Positions 1 through 9,300 of a stretch of DNA of 64,000 bases are shown here, in pieces. How positions within the stretch are numbered: the stretch's first letter is position 1; the number at the start of each line of letters is the position of its first letter. The DNA comes from UBA1206 sp050953105 (lineage in GTDB: Bacteria > Bacillota > Clostridia > Oscillospirales > CAG-382). The position numbers and the translations under genes are program-made. The DNA is taken from positions 434,001-498,000 of the forward strand of contig JBMNMA010000009.1 in assembly GCA_050953105.1 (NCBI GenBank), written 5' to 3'. The notes below the pieces were generated by a model, which ran no database searches, was not told the DNA's origin, and saw only the letters and a program-made list of their open reading frames with translations.

Positions 1-135
1 ATGGAACGTTTTGCATCATTGTCCGACGAGGAAAAGGAAAGGATAATACAAAGCGCCCACAATGTAAACTCCAAGGCCGAAATGCAGCAGTTTGTCCAAA
101 GGCTGGCCGAGGAACACGCCGGGACGTTTATGTAG
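1..135 (+). CDS. Small hypothetical protein (44 aa, or C-terminal end of a longer gene)
   Basis: The reading frame is open from the first base and ends at TAG 133-135. It encodes a charged, helical 44-residue product beginning MERFASLSDEEKERI and ending AEEHAGTFM. An ATG is at base 1, but the upstream sequence is outside the window, so I cannot tell a complete small gene from the tail of a longer one. A strong terminator follows two bases after the stop, which supports a real transcribed gene end. There are no cysteines, membrane segments or recognisable catalytic motifs. Function unknown. Confidence 0.5.
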   Translation: MERFASLSDEEKERIIQSAHNVNSKAEMQQFVQRLAEEHAGTFM

Positions 136-136
136 C

Positions 137-162
137 AAAAAAGCCGCTTTCGCGGCTTTTTT
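137..162 (+). terminator. Rho-independent terminator
   Basis: AAAAGCCGC and GCGGCTTTTTT form a perfect stem around a TTTC loop, followed by a T-rich run. It lies directly behind the 1-135 gene and between convergent genes, so it probably works in both directions. Confidence 0.85.
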
Positions 163-170
163 ATTTTACT

Positions 171-1163
171 TTATTTTTCAATAAGACTGCCGTTTGCTAT
201 ATCCACGGTTCCGTCGCAATTAACGGCTCTGCCGCCGGCATCAACCGTAACGGTGCCGCCTTCTATTATAACTTTACGGGTGGCCTGAATACCGTCGTCG
301 CCGGATTTAATTGTTATGCTGCCGCTCCTGATGTATATAAACCCTTTATTAGTATCGGTTTCATTGTCTGTTTTTATTCCGTCGTCGGTGGAGTCGATGA
401 CAATAACGCCGCCAGCGATAGCCACCGAGTCGTTGCCCTTCAAGGCATTATTGCGGGCCTTTACCGTAATGGCACCGGACACGATTTTCAGGTCATCCTT
501 GGAGCCTATGCCGTTATTGTATTTTGATGTTACATTAAGTTTTCCCTTGCCGTTAATGGTAAGGTCGTCTTTTGAAAAAAGGCAGGCGTTAGGTTCGCCG
601 TCCTGGTTTTTAACGGTGTAGCTTGACGAGTCGGTAAGCTTGTTATCACTTCCCTCTGCAAGGGTTATAACCGTCTTGTCGGCAGATTTTACCCATACCG
701 GAGCCGAGTTGGAGCAGGTAAGGTCAAGACCGGCAAAAACAAGGTGAACCTTGTCAGTTTTGGCTACGTCAACGATAATCTGTCCGTTGGAGCAGGTTCC
801 GGAGATAACGTAGGTGCCGGCTTTGTTTATGGTAACAACAGTGTTGTTTGCCGAAGCGCCCGAGCCCGTTACATTAACCGAATTCTGGCTGAAGGTGATT
901 TTTGTGTCGTTTTCGGAGTAGCTTTCGTTTTTATCGAAATTCGAAAAATACTCGTCGTCCTCCACGTCGCTGGTTTCCTGGGTGGTATCGGTTTCGGATG
1001 TGGTATTTGATCCGGTTTGGGATGCGTTTTGGGAATTTTCCGAAACAGCGTTTGACGTTTTGGATTCGCCCGACTGGTCGTTTCCGTCGGATTTACATGA
1101 AACCAGGAAAACCGACGCCGTTACGGCGATGACTAAAATGATTGAAACTATAAGCTTTTTCAT
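171..1163 (-). CDS. Carbohydrate-binding domain lipoprotein (Cthe_2159-like, DUF4353)
   Basis: Predicted surface lipoprotein of 330 aa. The N-terminus MKKLIVSIILVIAVTASVFLVSC is a lipoprotein signal with lipobox LVSC, followed by a Ser/Thr/Asp/Glu-rich linker to about residue 75. The rest shows short beta-helix repeats of the type GSITIKSGDDGIQA, DDGIKTDN and GGTVTVDAGGRAVNCDG, typical of the Cthe_2159 family, whose founding member binds acidic and cellulosic polysaccharide. I chose the ATG at 1161-1163 because the longer open frame runs through a good sigma-A promoter at 1213-1241, and an AGAAAGG site precedes this ATG. The protein ends soon after the DGTVDIANGS repeat, so it is shorter than many relatives. 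Binding activity is inferred from family only. Confidence 0.8.
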   Translation of the reverse strand: MKKLIVSIILVIAVTASVFLVSCKSDGNDQSGESKTSNAVSENSQNASQTGSNTTSETDTTQETSDVEDDEYFSNFDKNESYSENDTKITFSQNSVNVTGSGASANNTVVTINKAGTYVISGTCSNGQIIVDVAKTDKVHLVFAGLDLTCSNSAPVWVKSADKTVITLAEGSDNKLTDSSSYTVKNQDGEPNACLFSKDDLTINGKGKLNVTSKYNNGIGSKDDLKIVSGAITVKARNNALKGNDSVAIAGGVIVIDSTDDGIKTDNETDTNKGFIYIRSGSITIKSGDDGIQATRKVIIEGGTVTVDAGGRAVNCDGTVDIANGSLIEK

Positions 1164-1212
1164 CGTCTGGCTGCCTTTCTTAATGGGATATACAGGCTTT
1201 TTGATTAAGAGT

Positions 1213-1241
1213 AATATAACACGGTTTAACAGCAATGTCAA
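1213..1241 (-). promoter_or_regulatory. Sigma-A promoter of the carbohydrate-binding lipoprotein
   Basis: On the minus strand TTGACA (1236-1241) and TATATT (1213-1218) are separated by exactly 17 bases. The leader to the ATG at 1163 is about 45 nt. This placement argues against any start upstream of 1163. Confidence 0.75.
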
Positions 1242-1282
1242 GAAATTGTTAGATGTGAGAAGATTTGATTATCCTTTTACTT

Positions 1283-1461
1283 CAGTTATATTGCTGACTT
1301 TGTCAGCAGTGATATTGTTCGCTTCGCTCACAGTTATATTGCTGACTTCGTCAGCAGTTATATTATATTCGCCTTCCAATCTGCCCGAAGGGCAATATAA
1401 CTGCCCCGCAAGGGGCAATATAACTGCGAAGCAATATAACTTGCCAAAGGCGAATATAGTT
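1283..1461. repeat. Tandem array of hairpins joined by an AGTTATATT / AATATAACT motif
   Basis: The stretch reads as about eight short units. The first half has the nonamer AGT(T/G)ATATT four times, the second half its reverse complement AATATAACT three times plus AATATAGTT. Between copies are different small hairpins: GCTGAC-TTT-GTCAGC, GCTGAC-TTC-GTCAGC, GCCC-GAA-GGGC, GCCCC-GCAA-GGGGC and GC-GAA-GC. ATTCGCC near 1366 can also pair with GGCGAAT near 1448. The array as a whole is therefore a large inverted repeat built of small inverted repeats. It lies between the promoter of the 171-1163 gene and the terminator of tRNA-Arg. No protein-coding function is credible. Confidence 0.8.
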
Positions 1462-1462
1462 G

Positions 1463-1490
1463 AAAAAAGCACCCAAAGGGTGCTTTTTTC
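1463..1490 (-). terminator. Terminator of tRNA-Arg
   Basis: AAAAAAGCACCC and GGGTGCTTTTTT form a near-perfect stem with an AAA loop, ending in a T run on the minus strand immediately after the tRNA CCA end. Confidence 0.85.
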
Positions 1491-1567
1491 TGGCCCGCCC
1501 TGGGGGATTCGAACCCCCGACCGACGGAATCGGAATCCGTTACTCTATCCAGCTGAGCTAAAGGCGG
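1491..1567 (-). tRNA. tRNA-Arg, anticodon CCG
   Basis: The minus strand folds as a complete 77-nt tRNA with encoded CCA. The acceptor strands are CCGCCTT and AGGGCGG (one G-T pair), the D arm contains TAGCTCAGCTGGATAGAG, the anticodon stem is ACGGA/TCCGT around loop TTCCGAT, and the T arm is GGGGGTTCGAATCCCCC. The anticodon CCG reads the arginine codon CGG. It has its own promoter and terminator. Confidence 0.95.
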
Positions 1568-1591
1568 TTATTTAATTTTGGCGTGCGTATT

Positions 1592-1620
1592 ATTATAATA
1601 CTAATTATCGTTTCTGTCAA
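1592..1620 (-). promoter_or_regulatory. Promoter of tRNA-Arg
   Basis: Minus strand TTGACA (1615-1620), 17-base spacer, TATAAT (1592-1597): an almost ideal sigma-A promoter about 25 bases before the tRNA. The -35 box overlaps the end of the upstream membrane-protein gene. Confidence 0.85.
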
Positions 1621-2035
1621 TTCTTTTGTAGTAGGTATATAATAAAAAATATCCGAACCAGAAAAGAAGGGTAAGCAAAAGGGATATGAATATGAAAATA
1701 AGGCTGCCCATGCCCTTTGATAAATCGTTAACCTCTGCCGCAGCTATATATACCATCTCGGCTAGCACGCAGCCTATTACGGCAGGCAGAAATGTAAAAA
1801 GCAGATCCCATAAAATAAATTTCCTTATGCTTTTTATTTTATAGTTTCTTATAATCTGCATATTAATAATCATTGGAAGACAAAACGCTACGGCACATAC
1901 AAATATAAATGCAAGCTGGGCGAAAAAATCCGACGGCAGACGGAAGGCAAGCTGAAAGAAAACTCCCATCACTGCCGAATAGGCGGCTTTTATTATATTG
2001 CCCCTGCCTGATAAAAATTTGTCTATCATCTTCAT
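1601..2035 (-). CDS. Small integral membrane protein, unknown function
   Basis: A 144-aa protein with about four hydrophobic segments (roughly residues 14-35, 39-60, 75-100 and 110-135) and basic residues in the intervening loops, ending in KRIDRNDN. I do not recognise a family or a conserved catalytic residue. It precedes tRNA-Arg on the same strand and diverges from hppA. The start is the ATG at 2033-2035 (MKMIDKFLSGR); a second ATG lies two codons later. It could be a transporter accessory or toxin-immunity type protein, but nothing in the sequence decides this. Confidence 0.6.
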   Translation of the reverse strand: MKMIDKFLSGRGNIIKAAYSAVMGVFFQLAFRLPSDFFAQLAFIFVCAVAFCLPMIINMQIIRNYKIKSIRKFILWDLLFTFLPAVIGCVLAEMVYIAAAEVNDLSKGMGSLIFIFISLLLTLLFWFGYFLLYTYYKRIDRNDN

Positions 2036-2176
2036 ATTCCTTTGATTTTCTTCCGCCGGTAGGGTGTATTATAAAACTATTGCTTCATTTTGTCAAGGTT
2101 TTAGATAACGAAAAAGAACACAAGTATTGGTTGGCAATATAAATGTTAATATATTGTTAATATATGTCCGGCTGTA

Positions 2177-2205
2177 TTGAAAATTTTAACAAATAGTGAT
2201 ATTAT
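2177..2205 (+). promoter_or_regulatory. Promoter of hppA
   Basis: TTGAAA (2177-2182), 17 bases, TATTAT (2200-2205). It overlaps the apparent 5' end of the longest hppA frame, so translation must begin downstream, at ATG 2252. Confidence 0.75.
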
Positions 2206-2251
2206 CAGAACAGTTTTGCAAAATTATACAGAAATTGGAGTGTTTACGCAA

Positions 2252-4363
2252 ATGACTGTCAATCTCACCCTATTCGAAATTGCGGCTATTGTAATTGCGT
2301 TACTCGCCTTCGGTTTCGCCGCTTGGTTGTTTAGGTGGGTTTCAAAGCGTCCCTCCTCCAACCAACGGATAGCCGAAGTAGGCAAATATATAAGGAGCGG
2401 TGCAAGAACCTTCCTTAAAAGGGAGTACAAAGCCCTTTCCAAATTTGCCGCAGTAGCTGCCGTAGTTATTTTTGTTTTCCTCCCCAAACCCCTGTGGAGC
2501 GAAGAAGTGGATATCTTGCGCAACGTTGAAATGGTTGTGGCTTATATCTGCGGAACAGCCTTCTCTGCTGTTGCCGGCGTCATAGGAATTGAGATCGCGA
2601 CCATTGCCAACATCAAGTCTGCCGAAGCGGCCAAGCAGGGCATTAAGCCCTCCTTCCTTGCCGGTTTCCGTGGCGGCGCCGTTATGGGCATGGCAGTTGT
2701 AGGTTCTTCCCTGCTGGGTGTTACCCTTGTATGGATGTTAACCAATGACGCCACCGTTACCCTTGGATTTTCCTTCGGCGCATCCTCCCTCGCTCTATTT
2801 GCAAAAGCCGGCGGCGGTATATTCACAAAGACCGCAGACATTTCCGCCGACCTTGTAGGCAAAGTTGAACTCGGAATTCCCGAAGACGACCCCCGCAACC
2901 CCGCCGTTATCGCCGACAACGTGGGCGACAACGTAGGCGACGTTGCCGGTATGGGCGCCGACCTGTTCGACTCCAACGTAGCTTCCATGGCTGCCGCTTT
3001 GGTTATGGCATCCTCCCTTCCCAACTCAAAGCATAACGTATCCCTTGTGTTTGCTTATGCTGCGGTTGGCCTTTTGTCCTCAATTTTAGGCGTTGCCTGC
3101 GCCCGCATGGGCAAGAAAGGCTCGCCCACCAGAGCACTTAACGCCTCCACCTACATTACCACTGCTATATTCGCAGTTCTTTCGGCAGGCGTTACCGCCT
3201 TATTTGACTTTTCCGACCTTCCCTCCAACGGGGAATGGCGTATCTGGGGTGCATCAACCCTCGGTCTTCTTGTCGGCGTTATTATCGGTATTGCCACCGA
3301 CTACTTCACCGACGACAGACGTGCCCCCGTTCATAAAGTGGCAAGAGCCTCCGAATCCGGCCCTGCCTTTACAATTCTTTCAGGTTTCTCTTACGGTATG
3401 ATATCTGCCCTTCCCTCCATGGTGGGCATAGGCATTTCCGCCCTTGTTTCCTACAAGCTTTGCGAACCGATAGGCGAAGGCTATGCTTTCTTCGGCATCT
3501 CTATGGCTGCCGTGGGAATGCTTTCCATCGTTGGCATGATAATATCCAACGACGCTTACGGCCCCATCGTGGACAACGCCCGCGGCCTTGCCGAAATGGG
3601 CAACCTGGGTGAAGAAGTTCTTGAAATTACCGACGAACTCGACTCCGCCGGCAACACCGTTAAAGCCATAACCAAGGGCTTTGCCATCGGCGCCGCCGGA
3701 CTTACGGTTATCTCCCTCCTTGGCGCATTCATGGCTGAGGTTAACGAGGCTATTGTTAATGTTGCCGACAAGATTACCGGCTTTGATATAACCAACCCCA
3801 CGGTGTTCTTCGGCCTCCTTGTAGGTGCTGCTATTCCCGCAGTATTCTCCGCCATGCTTATTCTCGGCGTTGACCGTAACGCTCAGCGCATGGTCGCCGA
3901 AATTCACAGGCAGTTTAGAGAAATTGCCGGCCTTAAGGAAGGCAAAGAAGGCGTTACCCCCGAATACGACAAGTGCATTAACATCGCCACCACCGGCGCT
4001 CTTAAAGAGCTTGTTCCCGCAGGTCTTGTGGCAATTGTGGCAACCCTGTTGGTAGGCTTTATAGGCGGCGTTCAGGCTATCGGCGGATTTATCACCGGTA
4101 ATATAGTAAGCGGCCTTCTCCTCTCGCTGTTAATGTCCAACGCCGGCGGCCTTTGGGACAACAGCAAAAAGTATGTTGAAGCAGGCAACAACGGCGGCAA
4201 GGGCTCTAACGCCCATAAGTCTGCGGTTGTGGGCGACACGGTAGGCGACCCCTTCAAGGATACCGCCGGCCCCTCAATAAACACCCAGATTACCGTTGTT
4301 TCCCTTGTTTCATCCCTGTTTGCGACACTGTTCCTTGAATTTAACATCTTTAACCTCTTTTAA
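2252..4363 (+). CDS. hppA: K+-independent H+-translocating membrane pyrophosphatase
   Basis: Hydrolyses pyrophosphate and pumps ions across the cytoplasmic membrane. The 703-aa length and about 16 membrane segments fit the family. The substrate-binding region GKVELGIPEDDPRNPAVIADNVGDNVGDVAGMGADLFDS is intact, as is the C-terminal GGLWDNSKKYVE ... VGDTVGDPFKDTAGPS block. The segment GNTVKAITKGFAIG has Lys and Thr where K+-dependent enzymes have Ala and Gly; in Carboxydothermus pyrophosphatase an Ala460Lys change removes K+ dependence. This predicts a K+-independent proton pump, since known Na+ pumps are K+-dependent. Start: ATG 2252 with TTGGAG about 11 bases upstream; the longer frame from TTG 2177 runs through the promoter. 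It is transcribed alone. Together with ppdK in this window it points to pyrophosphate-linked energy metabolism. Confidence 0.95.
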   Translation: MTVNLTLFEIAAIVIALLAFGFAAWLFRWVSKRPSSNQRIAEVGKYIRSGARTFLKREYKALSKFAAVAAVVIFVFLPKPLWSEEVDILRNVEMVVAYICGTAFSAVAGVIGIEIATIANIKSAEAAKQGIKPSFLAGFRGGAVMGMAVVGSSLLGVTLVWMLTNDATVTLGFSFGASSLALFAKAGGGIFTKTADISADLVGKVELGIPEDDPRNPAVIADNVGDNVGDVAGMGADLFDSNVASMAAALVMASSLPNSKHNVSLVFAYAAVGLLSSILGVACARMGKKGSPTRALNASTYITTAIFAVLSAGVTALFDFSDLPSNGEWRIWGASTLGLLVGVIIGIATDYFTDDRRAPVHKVARASESGPAFTILSGFSYGMISALPSMVGIGISALVSYKLCEPIGEGYAFFGISMAAVGMLSIVGMIISNDAYGPIVDNARGLAEMGNLGEEVLEITDELDSAGNTVKAITKGFAIGAAGLTVISLLGAFMAEVNEAIVNVADKITGFDITNPTVFFGLLVGAAIPAVFSAMLILGVDRNAQRMVAEIHRQFREIAGLKEGKEGVTPEYDKCINIATTGALKELVPAGLVAIVATLLVGFIGGVQAIGGFITGNIVSGLLLSLLMSNAGGLWDNSKKYVEAGNNGGKGSNAHKSAVVGDTVGDPFKDTAGPSINTQITVVSLVSSLFATLFLEFNIFNLF

Positions 4364-4386
4364 TTAAAGGTTATAAAGGAATGTAT

Positions 4387-4416
4387 AAAAGCGGAGCGCT
4401 TTGGCGTTCCGCTTTT
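4387..4416 (+). terminator. Terminator of hppA
   Basis: AAAAGCGGA ... TCCGCTTTTT forms a stem with an inner GC extension and a T run, 25 bases after the hppA stop. Confidence 0.75.
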
Positions 4417-4458
4417 TGTATATGTATGCATATTAGTTAAATGTTAAATATTACAGGA

Positions 4459-4487
4459 TTGACATTGCAATGTCTGTATGATATACT
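4459..4487 (+). promoter_or_regulatory. Promoter of the 4584 lipoprotein gene
   Basis: TTGACA (4459-4464), 17 bases, TATACT (4482-4487). The leader to the ATG is about 90 nt and contains no structure I recognise. Confidence 0.75.
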
Positions 4488-4583
4488 GTGAACAGCAATT
4501 TATGGAAGTGTTTTCATATTTTGTATTTTTTGGATTTATGAAACCCTCAAAACTATTTAACAAAGCGAAAGGGGCATTTAGTT

Positions 4584-5990
4584 ATGCGGCTTTTATCTAG
4601 CAAAAGATTTCTGGCGTTTTTACTTGTCCTAACCCTGCTGGCTCTGCCGGCTTTATCCTCATGCGAGGAGCTGTTCGCCGAAACCCTTTATGAAAAAGCG
4701 GTGGACGATAATCCTGCTTTTATAGCCGACGCAGTTAAAACAACTAATGATGCGGTTATTGCCAATTCACCGTTGCTAAAAGTGGTTAAGTCCGCTGTAG
4801 ACGCTAAAAAAGGCGGGGTTACCCTTGATTTTGATGCCGGCGACGACGGCAAGGCAAATGTAAAATTTTACTTTGCAGACACCGACTTTGCAGGTAATAT
4901 TAAAGCCGGCAACGGTGCTGAAAACTTTGACATTGACTTTTACAAAAACGGCGACACCTGGACCTTTGATTTAGGCGATAAGTTTGAAGTAGAGCCATTT
5001 AAAATCAAACAAGAGCTGATTGACCAGATTTTTACCGCACTTGAGGAAAAAGGCATTGGTATTGCGAGCCGCATATCTTTACCCGATGGCGATCAATCCC
5101 AGGCCGAAGCCTTTATTACCGGATTAACCGAAGTTTTAACCAAAGCTATCGATGAACTTGAATGCAAGGTAACCAAGGAAAAGGTTAAGGTTGGCGAAAA
5201 GGAAATCGGTTGCATTGTTTCTACCTACACCGTCAACGATGCCTCTTTTGAAAAATTTTTAACAGTTCTTATAAACGGGCTTAAAGCAGAAATCGATAAG
5301 ACCGGAGCCGAATTTTCATCCACTATTATGGATCTGATCGATGAATTTATCGACGAGTTCTTCTATAATCCCATGGAGAACAATGAAGCCCCCACAGCCG
5401 AAGATCTCCTTAACCCCGAATATATTATAAATAAGCTTAAGGAAAGCGGCTTTACCGTATCGGGCACCTTTAAGATTGCCGTTTCCAGCGACAAAGGCTA
5501 TATAGTATATGAGGAAGCAACCTTAAACGTTAAATTGAACGAAGAAGAGTGCTCCTTTTCCCTGAAGGTTGATCTCGGTTCCAAGGCATCCTTTTCGGAA
5601 GGCAAAAAGATTGAGTTTTCCCTTAAGGCTCCCGACACCGATATAAGCATTACCCTAAAATGGAATCCCGAGGACACCGCCGAATCCTTCAAAGCCAATG
5701 CCACCATTGATATGGTTGCGGTTTTAATGACCGGCAAGATGAAGACTACCACCACAATGAAGTTGCTTGACCTTACCATAGATCACAACAAAACCTCCGG
5801 TGAATATACCATTAAGGTAGATTCCGACGCAATGGATTTATTTGCAGGTGGCCTTACAAGCAAACGTAACGGTCCTCTGTTTGAAATAAAAGGCGTATTG
5901 AAATATGACAGCAAATCGGTTGATTTTTCGGTAACATCAATAACTTCATCGATTAAGCGACGAGGTTCCTCCTTTTGCTCTCAGCATTAA
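4584..5990 (+). CDS. Large lipoprotein of unknown function, C-terminus frameshifted
   Basis: The N-terminus has a lipoprotein signal with lipobox ALSSC at residues 23-27. The mature part is acidic, lysine-rich and beta-rich, with no motif I recognise; phrases such as LKEEC-type beta strands and long charged stretches suggest an extracytoplasmic substrate- or wall-associated protein. The ribosome site GAAAGGGGC precedes the ATG. The frame ends at TAA 5988-5990 after an atypical tail (SSIKRRGSSFCSQH). The next frame continues in the same acidic style to 6204, so a one-base shift near 5953-5958 cuts the protein. Restored length would be about 539 aa. The mobile element lies just behind it. Confidence 0.7.
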   Translation: MRLLSSKRFLAFLLVLTLLALPALSSCEELFAETLYEKAVDDNPAFIADAVKTTNDAVIANSPLLKVVKSAVDAKKGGVTLDFDAGDDGKANVKFYFADTDFAGNIKAGNGAENFDIDFYKNGDTWTFDLGDKFEVEPFKIKQELIDQIFTALEEKGIGIASRISLPDGDQSQAEAFITGLTEVLTKAIDELECKVTKEKVKVGEKEIGCIVSTYTVNDASFEKFLTVLINGLKAEIDKTGAEFSSTIMDLIDEFIDEFFYNPMENNEAPTAEDLLNPEYIINKLKESGFTVSGTFKIAVSSDKGYIVYEEATLNVKLNEEECSFSLKVDLGSKASFSEGKKIEFSLKAPDTDISITLKWNPEDTAESFKANATIDMVAVLMTGKMKTTTTMKLLDLTIDHNKTSGEYTIKVDSDAMDLFAGGLTSKRNGPLFEIKGVLKYDSKSVDFSVTSITSSIKRRGSSFCSQH

Positions 5991-6204
5991 GTTTGAAACA
6001 GACGCTGCCCTCCCCCAGGCTCCCGAAGCGACGCTGATTAGCACCACCGAGGAATTATACAGCTTCTTCGGATTTGACGATTTCGATGAATTTCTTAATG
6101 AATTTTTCTTCACCACCTACTCGGAATATAATTGGGACGACGACTGGGATATATCCGAACCCGATTTTTCATTAAGTTATCTTTTTAAAGGCCTGTTTAG
6201 ATAA
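5950..6204 (+). pseudogene. Out-of-frame C-terminal part of the 4584 lipoprotein
   Basis: Read one base later than the upstream gene, this stretch encodes SDEVPPFALSIKFETDAALP ... TTEELYSFFGFDDFDEFLNEF ... EPDFSLSYLFKGLFR and stops at TAA 6202-6204. It has no start codon or ribosome site of its own, and its composition matches the upstream lipoprotein. Removing one A near ATTAAGC at 5955 would join the two as SSISDEVPPF. Either a real frameshift mutation or a sequencing error. Confidence 0.7.
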
Positions 6205-6216
6205 CACATTAAACTT

Positions 6217-6234
6217 AAAAGCACTCGCCAAAAG
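6217..6234. other. Left attachment junction (attL) and left half of a split terminator
   Basis: AAAAGCACTCGC (6217-6228) is the ascending arm of a terminator whose other arm, GCGGGTGCTTTT, is found at 18683-18694. The shared sequence CCAAA occurs here (6228-6232) and at 18678-18682. Joining the two flanks through CCAAA rebuilds a 12-bp stem with one T-G pair, a CAAA loop and a T run. The exact crossover dinucleotide cannot be fixed from sequence alone. Confidence 0.75.
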
Positions 6235-6238
6235 AAGC

Positions 6239-6273
6239 GTTCACTTAGGGATTGAATAAAAACTTAAGTGAAC
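6239..6273. repeat. Inverted repeat at the left end of the element
   Basis: GTTCACTTA (6239-6247) and TAAGTGAAC (6265-6273) are perfect inverted 9-mers 17 bases apart, just inside the left junction. It may form part of the recombinase recognition site. Confidence 0.5.
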
Positions 6274-6296
6274 AGCTTCAAGCGGGACAAAAAGAG

Positions 6297-6340
6297 ACCA
6301 GTCACAATCAGGCATGAATGCTTGAAGTGACTGGTTTTTT
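6297..6340. terminator. Terminator-like hairpin downstream of hsdR
   Basis: ACCAGTCAC (6297-6305) and GTGACTGGT (6327-6335) pair around a 21-base loop. T6 follows on the plus strand, and on the minus strand CTCTTTTTG follows, so it can end the hsd operon as well as rightward transcripts. Confidence 0.6.
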
Positions 6341-6378
6341 ATTAAAGATATTTTTTTGAATTAGTGATTGATATTAAT

Positions 6379-9300
6379 CTATATCAAACCTAAATACTTC
6401 TCAAAGAATATCATCAGTTTTTCGATAATTCCTTGTTTTTTCGCGGCTCTGCCTCCGCCAAAGCGAGATACAGGTGGCATGATTTTATCAATGGCTGTAC
6501 CGGTCGTCTTAAGCATTCCATCTCGGAAAGCATTGTCGATGAAACGGCGGGTTTCTTCGGGCTTTAATTTTTCTTCTTCTATAATTGCTGAAATATCCGC
6601 TTCCTTACGCTCATGGAGGAATTTGCGCCAATCCTCATCCACTTTGGTCGATACATTGACTTGCTCTATAAAACGCTCGATAAGCTCTTTCTTACTTCGA
6701 AGTTCAATACTTGAATTGATAGCCTTATCAATAGTTGTAAGAATGGTTTTGTCCTTGCAGTTGGATTGTTGATATTTGGCTACAAGCATAAGGATGTAGT
6801 CAATATTTACCTCTATCTGTTTGACCAGTTCAATCTCGAAAACTATGTCATCATTGATAGTTTCTTTGTCACCATCAGCACCTTTTCTGTATTCCTGATA
6901 CAGGTCAATATAAATGCTCTGATAGTCCTGAAAATCCCTTTCAGATAAAATCTCATTTCCTTCAAAGTCATCGAAGGAAGTAAGAATATTTCTGAGCCTG
7001 AGTATTGCTCCATATAGCCGTATAAAGTCTTTTTCAGCTTCTTCTCCGAGAATAGGTTGTCCAAGGGGATACTGTGTTGTAAGGGTTGCAATCAGTTCAG
7101 CATAGCCCGGCTTGTGTTCACCTTTTTCATCATATCCCTTATAATATTCATCGAATGTTTTTAGCAGTACAATACCGCCTGCATCCTTATTGCCGAATAG
7201 TGCAATAGCTTTGTCTGTTTCTTCTTTCAAATCTCTAAAGCAAACGATATTACCATATGTCTTAACGCTGTTTAGGATGCGGTTAGTTCTTGAAAAAGCC
7301 TGAATCAGTCCATGCTGTCTCAGGTTTTTATCTACCCATAGCGTATTCAGGGTTGTTGCATCAAAGCCTGTCAGGAACATATTGACAACAATCAATATAT
7401 CGATCTCCCGATTCTTTACACGAAGAGAGAGGTCTTTATAATAATTCTGGAACTTATCCGAGGAAGTATCGTAATTTGTGCTAAATGTGGAATTGTAATC
7501 TCGGATAGCCGCCTCAAGAAAATCCCTGGAGCTTTGGTCAAGGTTTTCCATATTAAAATCCTCTTCAGGAAGCAGTCCATCTGGCTCCTCCTCATTTGCA
7601 CTAAAACTGAAAATAGTTGCAATGGTAAGGTTACGGTTCTTTTCCGCTATCTGCTTCTTAAACTCATTATAGTATCTGATTGCCATTGGGATGGATGCAG
7701 CAGCAAATATGGAGTTGAAACCGGCAACTCGCCTTGTTTCACGCTTTTCTATCATCTTTTTAGGATTGTGCTTATCTGCTTCTTCCCATTTCGCAGAGAA
7801 TGTGTAATAACTATTGCGCTTTGTCTTCTGATCAAAGTGTTCAAGAACGTAAGAAACAATTTCACTGATTCGCTGTGGATCTGCTAAGGCTTTTTCTCTA
7901 TCTATGCTATAAACTTTTTTATCATTAATGTAATCGGGCATTTTGATGGTATTAATAAAATCTATTCTAAAAGGCAGAACATTCCCATCATTGATGGCAT
8001 CCACAATGGTATAAGTATGCAGTTTTTCTCCAAAAGCCTGCTCGGTTGTACGAAGCAGTGGGTTACCTCCTGAACTGGCATTAGCAGCAAAAATCGGAGT
8101 TCCCGTAAAGCCGAAGATATGGTAGTTCTTAAAACTCTTCGTGATAGCTTGATGCATTTCACCAAATTGGGAACGGTGGCACTCATCAAAAATCAGTACC
8201 ACGTGTTTCTTATAAATATCATGCTGTTTATTTTTACGGATGAATATATCCAACTTCTGAATAGTGGTTACAATGATTTTGTATTCATGAGGATTTCCTT
8301 TTTCGTCCCTGTCTTCCAATTGTCTTTGAAGAACTCTTGTGGACGTATTACCATTAGCAGCTCCCTTTTCAAAACGGTCATATTCCTTCATAGTCTGATA
8401 GTCTAGGTCTTTACGGTCAACGACAAACAGTACCTTGTCTATGTAAGGCAAGGCAGAAGCTAATTGGGCTGTCTTAAAACTGGTCAATGTCTTACCAGAG
8501 CCTGTTGTATGCCAAATATATCCTCCAGCTGCAGTTGTGCCCATCTTCTTGTAGTTGGTTGATACTACAATACGTGATAATATACGTTCTGCAGCAGCTA
8601 TTTGATAAGGACGCATTACAAGGAGCAGATCTTCAGATGTGAAAATACAATATTTTGTTAGAATATTTAAGAGGGTATGCTTGGCAAAAAATGTTTTAGT
8701 AAAGTCCACAAGGTCAGGAATAATTTTGTTATTTGCATCTGCCCAAAAGCTGGTAAACTCAAAGCTGTTGCTCGTTTTTTTGCTTCTTCGACGTTCACTG
8801 CTACTTTGTTCCTTGATATGAGCGTTTCTTGTGGTGTTGCTATAATACTTTGTATGGGTGCCATTGGAGATTACAAATATTTGCACATACTCAAATAAAC
8901 CAGAAGCCGCCCAAAAGCTGTCACGCTGGTATCTTTTTATCTGGTTGAAAGCTTCACGGATAGCAACACCACGACGCTTTAACTCCACATGAACTAGTGG
9001 AAGTCCATTTACAAGGATTGTTACATCATATCGGGTTTCATGCTTGCCGCCTGCTTCTTCGTATTGATTAATAACCTGCAAGCGATTGTTATGGATATTC
9101 TTTTTATCCAAAAGGTATATGTTCTTTGTTGTTCCATCTTCACGTTTTAGAATCTGGATATGGTCATCCTGAATTTTTCTGGTTTTTTCAACAATTCCCT
9201 CATTTGTATTGGCAATACATTCTGTGAAAAATCTATCCCATTCACTATCAGTAAAGGTGAAGTCATTAAGCAGTTCAAGTTGCTTTCGGAGATTTTCTAT

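Noticed and set aside
1269..1472. 67-aa minus-strand ORF with repeated NIT motifs
   Set aside because: It is a translation of the hairpin array; the repeats are explained at DNA level by inverted units, and no ribosome site precedes it.
2177..2251. Upstream TTG start for hppA
   Set aside because: TTG 2177 is the -35 box of the promoter; the transcript would begin after it.
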